Shown piece after piece: positions 18,418-29,512 of a DNA stretch of 64,000 nt (its first letter is position 1; every line of letters starts with the position of its first letter). The stretch is taken from NCBI GenBank assembly GCA_041390025.1, contig JAWKQR010000005.1, forward strand, positions 124,001-188,000, given 5' to 3'. Below the pieces are notes generated by a model. The model was not told the DNA's origin, did not search any database, and was given only the letters and a program-made list of their open reading frames with translations. The stretch is from JBFFMO01 sp041390025 (GTDB lineage Bacteria > Myxococcota_A > Bradymonadia > Bradymonadales > Bradymonadaceae). The translations under genes were made by a program, and so were the position numbers.

Positions 18418-19079
18418 ATGAAGACCTTGTTCATTCCTGCCGCGCCGCCGCTTGCGGCGGCGATTCGTCCGATTCCGGCAGCACCTGTGAGCCTTCGGTC
18501 AGTTGCCTACCCGGTGAAACGACCGCCACAGCGCCGTGCGCGACCTGTCGCGCGGTCGACAACGGCTGCGACGGCGTCGCGTATTGCAAAGCAGATGCAT
18601 GCCAGCCTTGTGCGGCCGGAGAGTATCAAGAGTTCGGAAGCTGCACCGACGCGTCCTGTGTGACACGTGACACGTGCGGTGAACCCGTGACCTGCCGCAG
18701 CCAGGCCGTGTGCCTTGCCGAGGCAGTGTGTCCCAACGGAGGCACACCCCTTGAGTCCTGTCCCAGCGGAACCACATGCCTTCCCCGGCCGTTTTGCGGC
18801 GTCGACCGCTACTGTGTGACGTTGAAGCAATGCGCCATCGACGCGTGTGAGGCCGGCGAGGTCGCGACGACGTTGGCGTGTTCGGACGCATCGATCAAAC
18901 TGCCGTGTCGCCAGGGTCGAGGCATGTGGCGGCACCGAGATTTGTTCAATGTGTGCGGGTCCGATGACTATGCAGACAAAGAGGAAACCTACGACACCCA
19001 GCCGTGTGTCGCCGGCCAACAATGCCGCGAAGTCACCGGCTGCGGCATCACATTTTACTGCAAGGGGAACTCCATTTGA
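18418..19079 (+). CDS. Cys-rich lipoprotein (one frame change in signal peptide)
   Basis: The start MKTLFIP at 18418, with GGAG about 8 bp upstream, changes frame near 18435-18450. It then continues as ...AAACGGDSSDSGSTCEPSV, giving a lipobox Cys and a short linker. The mature protein of about 200 residues has more than twenty Cys in spaced CxxxxxC patterns (CRAVDNGCDGVAYC, CRSQAVCLAEAVCPNGG, CVAGQQCREVTGCG), as in small disulfide-rich surface proteins of this group. The function is unknown. Its TGA overlaps the TTG start of the amidase gene. Confidence 0.7.
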
Positions 19080-20556
19080 GCGCGCTCACTCGGCTCTCAG
19101 CCACCCGCCTTGCCCAGATGATCCGCGACAAAGAGGTGACCTCAGTTCAGGTGGTTGACGCGCATATCCGGCTGATGAAGCGCCTCAACCCGACATTGAA
19201 CGCCGTGGTTCAGGATTCTTACGCCGCGGCACGTTGGCAGGCGCACAAGGCAGACAACGAAGTCGCCAAGGGCCACACGGATTTGCCGCCGTTTCATGGC
19301 GTACCGTGCACGATCAAAGAGTGTTTTTCGGTCGAAGGCATGCCTCAGACCGGCGGCGTCGTCGCGCGCAAAGGATTTGTCGCAGACCACGATGCGACCG
19401 CTGTGGCGCGCTTGCGCGAGGCCGGCGCTATCCCGTTGGGGGTCACCAACCTGTCCGAAGGCTGCATGTGGGTCGAATCATCCAACAAAGTGTATGGACG
19501 CACCAACAATCCGTACGACCCAAACCGCATGGTGGGCGGCAGCTCTGGCGGAGAAGGGGCCATCGTTGGGTCAGGCGCTTCGCCGTTTGGTCTGGGCTCT
19601 GACGTCGGTGGGTCGATCCGGTTGCCCGCGTTTTTCAACGGCGTGTTTGGGCACAAACCGACGGGTGGTTTGGTGCCTTCGACGGGCCAGTGGCCCACCG
19701 CCGAGAATGAAGCGTTAAGGTTCTTGTGCACTGGGCCACTGACGCGCCGCGCCGAGGATTTGTTTCCATTGCTCAACGTGTTGCGCGGGCCCGACGGCAT
19801 CGACCCAGTCACGGTCGACATGGAGCTCGGCGATCCCAACGCCGTGGACATCAAAGGGATGAACGTGGTTTACGTGCCAAACAACGGCACGTACGTCACA
19901 CGTGAACTGAGGAATTCTCATGCGGCGGCAGCAAAGGCGCTGCAGAACATGGGCGCAAATGTTCGGCAGATGCGCATCGAAAAGTTCAGCAAATCGTTCG
20001 AGATTTGGTCACACATGTTGGGCAGCGCGAACGACACGCCGTTTCGCACGCTGATCGGTCACGATCAAGCCGTCCCATTGCGTACGGAGCTGCTGCGATG
20101 GATGGCAGGACGCTCGAACCACACACTCCCCGCGCTCGCGCTGAGCGCACTCGAGACCATGACCTTCATGGTGCCTGACGACGTTGGACCCACTCAAGAA
20201 CTCGCCCAGACGTTGCGCGCCGAGATCGCCGCGGAACTGGGACCCGGTGGCGTGATGCTGTATCCGACATTCTCGCGGCCAGCCCCTCGCCATCATTGGT
20301 CGATGCTCGTGCCGTTTCACGCCGCTTACACGGCGATTTTTAACGTGTTGGAAAACCCCGTGACCGCTGTGCCGCTTGGGATTTTCCCACCAAACGTGTC
20401 CCGCTCGGCGTTCAGGTGGTGGGACTGCACGGCGAGGATCACGTCACCATCGCCGTGGCGCTGGCACTGAAAGGCCTTCGGCGGTTGGCGCCCACCCACG
20501 CGTTGATGGGGCCGGCGAGAGGTGACGCCCAACGCTGTGCCGCCCAATTCCATTGA
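19076..20556 (+). CDS. Amidase signature family enzyme (FAAH-like), one frame change
   Basis: Amidase signature hydrolases cleave amide bonds with a Ser-cisSer-Lys triad. Counting from the TTG at 19076, Lys81 (in PCTIKE), Ser156 (in VGGSSGGEG) and Ser180 (in GSDVGGSIRLPA) form the triad. The spacings of 75 and 24 residues equal those I recall for fatty acid amide hydrolase. The TTG start is chosen because it overlaps the preceding TGA (TTGA) and yields a normal family N-terminus. Near 20395-20405 the frame changes. The expected end PLGVQVVGLHGEDHVTIAVA continues to a stop at 20556. The physiological substrate is unknown; fatty amides are one possibility. Confidence 0.85.
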
Positions 20557-20633
20557 CGCGCGCCGTGGTTTGATCCAGAAAGGGTCCGTCAAATACGACC
20601 CCACCTCTGAAACCTAAGCCACGGAAACCGCGC

Positions 20634-22853
<2,220 letters not shown>

Positions 22854-22862
22854 TGCGTCACA

Positions 22863-22888
22863 GACCGGCAGCATTCCTGCTGCCGGTC
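22863..22888 (+). terminator. Strong hairpin after icd
   Basis: GACCGGCAGC at 22863-22872 and GCTGCCGGTC at 22879-22888 form a perfect 10-bp GC-rich stem with a 6-nt loop, 10 bp after the icd stop. No clear T-run follows, so it may be a terminator assisted by Rho or an mRNA 3'-end stabiliser. Confidence 0.6.
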
Positions 22889-22966
22889 AGCTCGCATAAT
22901 TTCACAATTCACGGAACCACTCTCCGATGCGCTACATCCTCTTCGTGTCAAAGCGAGGAGATGGAA

Positions 22967-23677
22967 ATGGCGGCCATTGTTGAGATGAAGGATGTGACGA
23001 AGGACTACCCACTCGGTAAAACGGTGGTGCGAGCCCTGCGTCATGTCGACCTGACCATCGAAGCTGGGGAGTTCACGACCATTGCTGGGCCTTCGGGCAG
23101 CGGCAAGACGACGGTCTTGAACATGATTGGCTGCATCGACGTGCCAACGTCAGGGTTGGTCCAAGTCGCGGGTCGTGAGACCGCAAAACTAAGCGACAAG
23201 CAGCTGACCGACCTGCGCCTGCACACCATTGGGTTCATCTTCCAGAGCTGCGACCTGATTGGCGTGTTGAACCTGTACCAGAACGTCGAGTTCCCGCTGC
23301 TTCTGCAAGGTGGGCTAACCAAGGCCGAACGTGAAAAGCGCGTCTTGGAGATGGTCGAAAGGTCGACTTGACCAAACAAGCTGAAACAGCGCCCAAGAAA
23401 GCGAGCTCTCGGGCGGGCAGCGCCAACGCGTAGCCATCGCCCGCGCGCTCGTGACGCGTCCAAAAATCGTGCTCGCGGACGAACCCACGGCCAACCTCGA
23501 TTCGAGAAGACGGGTTACCAGATCATCGAGCTGATGAAGGAGATCAGCCACAAGGACAACACGACGTTCATCTTCTCGACCCACGACCACAAGGTCATGG
23601 AACACGCAGACCGAGTGATTGAGTTGCTCGATGGCAAAACCGTTCGACCGGGCCAAGAATCGATCGGAGCTGTCTGA
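22967..23677 (+). CDS. ABC transporter ATP-binding protein, LolD/MacB type (frame changes)
   Basis: This is the cytoplasmic ATPase of the exporter encoded by the following genes. Walker A is GPSGSGKT (41-48), the Q-loop lies in FIFQSCDLIG, the signature is LSGGQRQRVAIARAL, Walker B is IVLADEP, and the H-loop is FIFSTHD. The start at 22967 is preferred over 22961 because the GAGGAG site is then 6 bp away. The frame changes near 23360, 23390 and 23505, all without loss of collinearity. Full length is about 236 residues. Its stop shares a base with the permease start (TGATG at 23675-23679). The LolD-like subfamily drives lipoprotein or macrolide/peptide type export rather than import. Confidence 0.88.
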
Positions 23678-24029
23678 TGGATCGCGTCAAGATGTTGACA
23701 TTGTTGGCCCTACGCACGATGGCCAGCCACCGCGTCAAGAACACCATCGTCGGCTCGATCATGATCTTCGGCACCATGTTGGTGGTTGTGGGCACGTCGC
23801 TGCTCGATAGCGTGCAGGCCTCGATGCAAAAGAGCATCACCGCCAGCATCACGGGTGACGCCCAGATCTTCGACGCCCAGGCCAAGGACAAACTTGCGAT
23901 CTTTGGCCAGATGGGCTCGGGCGACGACATCGGCGAAATCCCGGATTTCCCCACGGTGGAAGAGAAACTCCTCGGCATGCCCAACGTTAAGGCCGTTGTG
24001 CCAATGGCCCTTGGCAACGCCGTCACGGT
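23677..24029 (+). CDS. FtsX-type ABC permease 1, N-terminal part (cut by inversion)
   Basis: The first 117 codons encode MDRVKMLTLLALRTMASHRV, a membrane helix (about 24-45: IVGSIMIFGTMLVVVGTSLL) and the start of the periplasmic domain ending VKAVVPMALGNAVTV. At 24026-24029 (CGGT) homology ends and sequence of the opposite strand begins. The missing remainder lies at 26294-28008 on the minus strand. Joining GTCACGGT here to GGGCGTCTC there restores the frame exactly (NAVTVGVSFGKSELD). The apparent open frame to 24117 is antisense to the outer-membrane protein gene and is not real. Confidence 0.85.
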
Positions 24030-24164
24030 TTGCGGGTCCGCGTCCGGCTTAACCTCGGGCTCACCGAACATCTGGGCTTCGCGCACCTCCTCGGAGGTCT
24101 GGGCCCACGCCGCGTGAGGGAACATCGCTGCGCACGCGATCGCTGTGTAAACTAGGCGTTTCAT
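24030..24164 (-). CDS. Outer-membrane barrel protein, N-terminal part (cut by inversion)
   Basis: MKRLVYTAIACAAMFPHAAW is a Sec signal peptide with cleavage probably after AWA. The mature start QTSEEVREAQMFGEPEVKPD runs to the inversion junction. Its continuation lies on the plus strand at 28009-29484; joined there, the reading is PDADPQTAESEREADMFGG, in frame. The ATG overlaps the stop of the LolA-like gene (ATGA at 24161-24164), which shows that these two genes belong to one operon. Open reading beyond 24029 is antisense to permease 1. Confidence 0.82.
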
Positions 24165-24940
24165 CGGCTTTTGCTCTCGACCCATGCTTTCGTGAAGATG
24201 TTGGCAGGCAGGGGTGACAGGTCGACGCTCAAAAACACGATGGTCGTGCTGGTGCCTTTTTCGATCTCATCAAAAATCCGAATTTCTTTGGGAAAATAGA
24301 CTTCCGAGCCTTTGGATTCGCTGAACACCTTTTCCCATTTCGGGAAATACGACGTGCGCATCAGCTTGCCCGAAAGCGCGAAGTCTTGTTGCTTGAGCAC
24401 GTTGCCGGTGTCTTTGTCGACCCAAAGCTCGAGCACGGGATACGCGACGTCGGCGTCGTCTTTGGCCGTCAACTTCATGTGATGCACGGTAAATTTGCCC
24501 AAGGTTTCTTCGCCGATGTATGCGGGCACGAACTCTTGGGCCAGACGGGACTCGTCGAAATCCGACCGCCTTGAATTGGTTCCGCCAATGCTTTCGCGCT
24601 CAGTACGACGTTCCCAACGGCCCACCGTGGGGTCGTACAAGAACAAGTTCTTGTCGAGCCGCAGATAGCCCTTGCCCGCTTCGGACTTGGGTTTGACGAA
24701 CAACAACACAAACTGATCGGACGCATCGCGCCGGTAAATCATGGACTCGTAGACAAGGTCCTCTTTCGCCTTCTCTTTTTGCTCCAGATACACCCGAGCC
24801 GTGTAATCGCCGGTGCTTCGCTGCCGGTCGTCGATCGTCTGAAGAATCTTGGTCATCTCGGCGGTGTCCATCGCCATCGACGGCAGCGCATAGGCGAGCA
24901 ACGCCAGCACAACCAAACTACCTGTCATCAATTTTTGCAT
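24161..24940 (-). CDS. LolA-like periplasmic outer-membrane lipoprotein-sorting protein
   Basis: It has 259 residues. MQKLMTGSLVVLALLAYALP is a signal peptide with cleavage near MA-MD. The mature protein has the phrase RQRSTGDYTARVYLEQKEKAKEDLVYE, then LDKNLFLYDPTVGRWERRTERE, FVPAYIGEETLGKFTVHHMKL and ELWVDKDTGNVLKQQDFALSGKLMRTSYF. These match the LolA_like (outer membrane lipoprotein-sorting) family, an open beta-barrel that carries hydrophobic cargo across the periplasm. It lies between permease 2 and the outer-membrane barrel gene, so it is the probable periplasmic carrier of this exporter. The cargo is unknown. Confidence 0.85.
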   Translation of the reverse strand: MQKLMTGSLVVLALLAYALPSMAMDTAEMTKILQTIDDRQRSTGDYTARVYLEQKEKAKEDLVYESMIYRRDASDQFVLLFVKPKSEAGKGYLRLDKNLFLYDPTVGRWERRTERESIGGTNSRRSDFDESRLAQEFVPAYIGEETLGKFTVHHMKLTAKDDADVAYPVLELWVDKDTGNVLKQQDFALSGKLMRTSYFPKWEKVFSESKGSEVYFPKEIRIFDEIEKGTSTTIVFLSVDLSPLPANIFTKAWVESKSR

Positions 24941-24950
24941 CGTTCTATCC

Positions 24951-26294
24951 TCATTCGATGGCCTGCAGCGCCTCGACGGGCTGCATGCGAGCTCCGCGCA
25001 TGGACGGCCACAGGGCTGACACCCCAGTAAACACGGTCAACACGACCACACTTAGGACGGTCTGCCCCACCTCAACCTTCAATCGAAGCACGTCGCTGAG
25101 CAAAATCGCGCGCATCGCTTGAATCGGCACTTCGATGTTGGCGGCGTTGAGCGAAATGGCGATCAGGCTGCCGACAAGCGCGCCCACTGTGGTTGCGAAG
25201 GCTCCCAGAATCAGCGCCTCCAACATAAACATCAATAGAACCTGTTTCCGTCCCATTCCAATGGCACGCAGCGTGCCGATTTCGCGGGTTCGCTCGCGCA
25301 CCGAGATCAACATGGTGTTTGCGATGCCAATGGCGATGATGGCGAACAGGATGCCAATCAAACCAAAGGACACGGTGTTCAGCGCCGTCAGGATCCATGT
25401 CAGGAAGGACACCTCGTCCTTCCAGGTCGTCAGATCGAGCTTTTGCCCGGTCCAATCCTCGCCGGCAACCTGCTCAAACTTGAAGAAGAACGGCTCGGGG
25501 CGATAGTCCATCAACGTGTAACCCTCCTTGGTCAGGATGGTGCGCAGCTCGCCCATCGTGTCTTGGGCCTTGTCGATGTCCTTGAGGTAGACCAGAAAGC
25601 TTCCCGTTGTGGTGTCGGCAAGCTGGTACAGCGTCAACAGGTCTTTCTTGGGCATGAAGACGGACCAGCTGCTCAACAACCCGACATCGCGCATGATGGC
25701 GACCACGGTCAGGTCGATCGTGTTGGTGCGTCCGCCTGGGCTTTCGGCGCGCACAGTGACCACATCACCAATCTGCACCCCGAGGCGTTTGGCCTGCCCG
25801 GCAAACAGCATGACTGTTCCCTTATTGGCCAGTTGGGTGGGGTCACCAAACGCTTGGTCCCGCCCGCCGTCCTTGTATTCGCTCTCCTTGGCAAGCTGCA
25901 GGGTCTTGAACAGCACGCCCTCTTGCTTGGCGTCGATGCCGTACAGACCCGCCTGAATCGAGGCGGACTCACCCACGACCTTGGCCCAGCCGCGGTGGCG
26001 ATCGATGACGTAATCCAGACCAGGCGTTTGCTCTTGCAGGATTTTGCGAAGCGGCTCGGCGTTGGTCACGATGGGCGACGAGTCGCTCGGTTTGGTCTTA
26101 TGAAACCCAGCCACGTTGATGTGGCCGGCAGAAAGCGTTGTGGCGGCGCTGACGAGGTTTGAGGACACGCCGGCGGTCAGCGAGTTTAACAGCACCAAGA
26201 ACGCCGTCACGATGGCCACAGCGACCGTCAGGAACAGGCTGCGTCGACGTGCCGCCAAGAGATTGCGCCAGGCAATGGTGATAAAAATACCCAT
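24951..26294 (-). CDS. FtsX-type ABC permease 2
   Basis: It has 447 residues from the ATG at 26294, which shares a base with the TAA of permease 1 (TAATG). Architecture: N-terminal membrane helix (SLFLTVAVAIVTAFLVLLNSL), a large MacB/LolC-like periplasmic domain (about 45-310), then three C-terminal helices of an FtsX domain with SVRERTREIGTLRAIGMGRKQVLLMFMLEALILG, the coupling-helix region typical of LolE/MacB. It probably forms a heterodimer with permease 1. An upstream extension to 26768 is antisense-like shadow and rejected. It is intact but lies within the inverted segment. Confidence 0.9.
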   Translation of the reverse strand: MGIFITIAWRNLLAARRRSLFLTVAVAIVTAFLVLLNSLTAGVSSNLVSAATTLSAGHINVAGFHKTKPSDSSPIVTNAEPLRKILQEQTPGLDYVIDRHRGWAKVVGESASIQAGLYGIDAKQEGVLFKTLQLAKESEYKDGGRDQAFGDPTQLANKGTVMLFAGQAKRLGVQIGDVVTVRAESPGGRTNTIDLTVVAIMRDVGLLSSWSVFMPKKDLLTLYQLADTTTGSFLVYLKDIDKAQDTMGELRTILTKEGYTLMDYRPEPFFFKFEQVAGEDWTGQKLDLTTWKDEVSFLTWILTALNTVSFGLIGILFAIIAIGIANTMLISVRERTREIGTLRAIGMGRKQVLLMFMLEALILGAFATTVGALVGSLIAISLNAANIEVPIQAMRAILLSDVLRLKVEVGQTVLSVVVLTVFTGVSALWPSMRGARMQPVEALQAIE

Positions 26295-28008
26295 TAGTCC
26301 TTCCCTCGCATCGCGACGACCGGCTGAACCCGTGTTGCAACGATCGCTGGGTAGAGCGTCGAGATGAGGCTCACGATCAAGATGATAAACGCCCCAAAGA
26401 ACAGATTGCCGGCCCCAAATGTGGGGTGAAGCGCAGGCCCACCAAACAAAAACACCATGACGTCGTTCGGGGCCTTGATGCCCACGTGCCCAAGCCACGC
26501 GATCAGACCCGCACCAAGTCCTGCGCCGATGGTCCCTGCGATCGCGCACAGCGCGGTCGTCTCGAGCAACGTCATCAACATGATGGTCGACTTCTGCGCA
26601 CCGATGGCACGCATCGTGCCAATCTCGGGAATGCGTTCCATGGTCGCCATGACCATCGAGTTGTTGATGATGACGAGAGCGACCAAGAAGATAATGAAAA
26701 TCGCCGTGTACAACACCAGCCGGATCACCAGGATAAACTGACCGACGAGCCCCGACGCATCTTGCCAATTGAGGGCCTGAACCCCCAAGTCCTTGTTGGC
26801 CGAGATCGCCGACATGAACTCCGGCAGTTTGGACGGGTCTTTGAGCAGGACAGCGGCGTTGAGCACAACCCCCTGGTGCAGGGCTTCGGGCGAATACGTG
26901 TCCATTTGCGCGACCATGTTTTTGTCGCGGTTGATGACTACATCTGCCGGTGGGACGGCCTTCGCCTCGGTCACAGACTCAAGCTCATCGCCGCCGCCAA
27001 ACAGGGCTTCTTCGGCGTTGGCCGCCGAGATCGACGCCGGCCTCGGCCTTGATGTCGGAAAGCTCTTCACGCTGTTCCGAGGTCATCTTGCCGTAGAGCG
27101 CACGGAAGGTGACCAAATCCATGATGTTGGTGCTCCCTGCGAGGTCGGAAGTCTCGAGCCCTTTGAAGTTGAACGTCCCCCAAATCTTGACCTTCACCGA
27201 CTTGGCGTAACCCGACTTGGTGAAGGACTGCAGCACCATGTCGTCGCCGACCTTGATGTCGTAGATGTCGATGAGGGGCGCGATTTCTTTGTAGAAAAAC
27301 GCATAACGGGGTCCAAGTGTCGTGTCGTCGACCTTGAGGAACTCGGTCATCGTGGCGTCGATGTCTCCCGTTGATTGGGGCATGATGGTGCGAAGTTTTT
27401 CGAGCGCAACCGGGGTTTCTTCGGCATCGAGCTGAAAGACCACCACGGACGCGAGCCGTGAGAGGCGGTCGATGCGGTTCTTCAGCACCTCGTCGGTCGC
27501 GATGACGCTGCCGTCGTCGACCTCTTTTTTGATGGCGTCGAGCTCACGCGCCACGCGGTTTTTGACCTGCATCTCGTAAAACCGTTTCGAGAACAAAATC
27601 CCGCGTTTGCCCTCCGGGATCATCTCGCCGTCGACAATCTGGAACCGATCGAACGACTGGACGAACTGCCCGGGATCGGTTGCGATGTAGCGCACGTAGA
27701 GCATGCGACCCTCGGTCGAAAGTGGCGCGAGTTTTGTGTCGAGGTATTCCAATTGTGCGTCCGGAGCGGAATCAAAACCGGTCCAGAATGCATCGCCGAT
27801 CACGTCTTCGATGATTTTTCGTTCCTCGGCGATCTTCTCGGGGTCGGTGCTGATTTCGGCAGCGTTGGTGTTCTCCTGAAGCATGAGCTTCGCGATCTGG
27901 CGCACGTGCTCCTTCTTTTGCGTCATCATGGCCTTGTCGCCAGCTTTGACGGCTTCGCGCAGCCCCATCAGGACGCGATCAAGCTCGCTCTTGCCAAACG
28001 AGACGCCC
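26294..28008 (-). CDS. FtsX-type ABC permease 1, C-terminal part (cut by inversion; one frame change)
   Basis: From the junction the frame reads VSFGKSELDRVLMGLREAV, a long periplasmic domain, and an FtsX membrane domain (VLYTAIFIIFLVALVIINNS, then ATMERIPEIGTMRAIGAQKSTIMLM) that ends VQPVVAMRGKD. The frame changes once near 27035-27060. Together with 23677-24029 it makes a protein of about 689 residues. The periplasmic part, roughly 450 residues, is longer than in standard LolC/MacB proteins. Its stop is coupled to permease 2. Confidence 0.85.
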
Positions 28009-29484
28009 ACCGCCGAATCCGAGCGCGAAGCCGACATGTTCGGCGGTGAGGCCGAAACACCCGAGCAGGCGCCTGCGACCGAACCGTCCTCTCGAGACGA
28101 GGCGATGTTGGGTTCTCGGACCGCCGAGAGCGACGCGGTCGCCAAACTTCTGGCCGCCGACGACCCGCTCGCCATCGGTGGGCAAGTGTTTTTGCGGGCG
28201 AACTACGCGGTTTTGGATGAGGGAGACCTTGAGGACTTCGCCCTCTCGACCCCGAATCTGGTGGACCTTTACCTCGATGGACGTCCTGGCGACCGCGTGC
28301 GGTTCTACACACGCGCCCGACTCAGCTACGACCCAACGGTCAATGAAAACACCACCAACGCGTTTGGCGGCACGGGCCAAAAAACGCGCGTCAGCTTAGA
28401 CCAGCTTTGGTTGAAGTTCGACGTTGAGAGCCGCGTGTTTGTGACCGTTGGAAAGCAGCGCATCAAGTGGGGCACAGGCCGTTTTTGGAACCCCACCGAC
28501 TTCTTGAACACCGAGACCTTGGACCCGCTCAGCGTTGCCGTTTTTGACGAGCGCTTGGGTGTTTCGTTGCTGAAACTTCATCTGCCGGTCGAATCCATCG
28601 GCGCCAACTTCTACCTTATCGGCACGTTGGACGACGCAGCGCGCCCCGCAGACGTGGGTGCAGCCTTGCGCGCCGAATTTGTTGTTGGGACCAACGAGAT
28701 CACCGCGACGGCGGCCGTCCGGCACAACAACCCTTTGCGGCTCGGCGCGGATTTCAACGGCGCGCTCGGGCCGTTAGACGTCAAGCTCGAGGCAGCCTTG
28801 CGCCACGGCGTGACAACGCCCTTTTACAAAGGAAACTACGACACAAGCCCACTCACGATCGACGAGTTTGACCTCACTGGCGTCAGCCCTGATGGCATCC
28901 CAGCGGCGATCGAGGCGCAGCTGCCCGCCGTGCTCGCTGCGCGTCTGCCGCAAGGGTATTCGCGCGAAGACGATTGGATCCCGCAAGTGGTCGCAGGGGT
29001 CGAGTACGGCGTGAACTACACCGAGGACGATGCCGTCTATTTCGGCGCCGAATATTTCTACAACGGCGCTGGCTACAAGGACGCTGACCTCGCGGCTCTC
29101 ATCGCGGTTGGGGCGTTCAACCCGTTTTACACCGGCGTGCACTACGCGGGGGCCTACGCGTTGTTACCCAGCCCCGGCGACTGGGACGACACGTCGTTTT
29201 CGTTGTCGGGATTTGGCAACCTGAGCGACAGCTCGTTTATCTCGCGCATCGACTACTCCTACCGGTTCGCGACCTACTTGACCTTCAATGCGTACGTTCA
29301 GTCGCATTTCGGCAAGCAAGGCGAGTTCAACTACACGTACTCGCAGGGCCCGCTGGTGGACCCGGCCTTGATCGCATCATTGACCCCCGAGCAGCGCGCA
29401 GGATTGCCTCCAGCCGTCGTCGACGGCGTCAACGTCATCGGTCCTCTGGTTGACCTAGGCGTGGGACTGCGCACAAGCTTCTAA
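28009..29484 (+). CDS. Outer-membrane beta-barrel protein, main part
   Basis: From the junction this part has 491 residues; with the 45 codons at 24164-24030 the whole protein has 536. After a Glu/Ala-rich stretch, alternating amphipathic strands begin (QVFLRANYAVLDEGD, RVRFYTRARLSYDP, QLWLKFDVESRVFVTVGKQR, then IKWGTGRFWNPTDFLN). The W-G-GRFWNPTDFLN phrase occurs in DUF1302-like barrels that accompany LolA-like exporters. The protein ends with an aromatic-terminated strand (GLRTSF), as is usual for outer-membrane barrels. It is the likely exit pore or acceptor of the ABC/LolA system. The apparent start at 27883 is antisense to permease 1 and not real. Confidence 0.82.
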   Translation, partial: TAESEREADMFGGEAETPEQAPATEPSSRDEAMLGSRTAESDAVAKLLAADDPLAIGGQVFLRANYAVLDEGDLEDFALSTPNLVDLYLDGRPGDRVRFYTRARLSYDPTVNENTTNAFGGTGQKTRVSLDQLWLKFDVESRVFVTVGKQRIKWGTGRFWNPTDFLNTETLDPLSVAVFDERLGVSLLKLHLPVESIGANFYLIGTLDDAARPADVGAALRAEFVVGTNEITATAAVRHNNPLRLGADFNGALGPLDVKLEAALRHGVTTPFYKGNYDTSPLTIDEFDLTGVSPDGIPAAIEAQLPAVLAARLPQGYSREDDWIPQVVAGVEYGVNYTEDDAVYFGAEYFYNGAGYKDADLAALIAVGAFNPFYTGVHYAGAYALLPSPGDWDDTSFSLSGFGNLSDSSFISRIDYSYRFATYLTFNAYVQSHFGKQGEFNYTYSQGPLVDPALIASLTPEQRAGLPPAVVDGVNVIGPLVDLGVGLRTSF

Positions 29485-29512
29485 GCCACATGCCACCGTC
29501 AGGGGGTATCTC

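Larger units (their letters stand above)
24026..28012. other. 3.98-kb inverted segment splitting two genes, CGGT/ACCG ends
   Basis: The left junction is CGGT at 24026-24029, the right junction is ACCG at 28009-28012, a 4-bp inverted microhomology. Flipping 24030-28008 rejoins permease 1 and the outer-membrane protein, both exactly in frame, and places five exporter genes on one strand with overlapping stops and starts. In the present orientation both genes are broken. Neither recombinase gene nor transposon end is seen. Confidence 0.85.

Noticed and set aside
23595..24185. 196-codon minus-strand frame as one gene
   Set aside because: Only its first 45 codons after the ATG at 24164 are real (signal peptide of the outer-membrane protein); the rest is antisense to permease 1 and arises from the inversion junction.
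24951..26768. 605-codon version of permease 2
   Set aside because: The first 158 codons are a shadow of permease 1; the ATG at 26294 overlapping the previous TAA gives the normal family N-terminus.
24060..28050. Site-specific recombinase inverted repeats at the inversion ends
   Set aside because: The imperfect match between 24060-24084 and 28023-28050 encodes a duplicated REA-MFG motif of the barrel protein and does not coincide with the junctions; one copy is inside and one outside the inverted segment. No invertase gene is seen.
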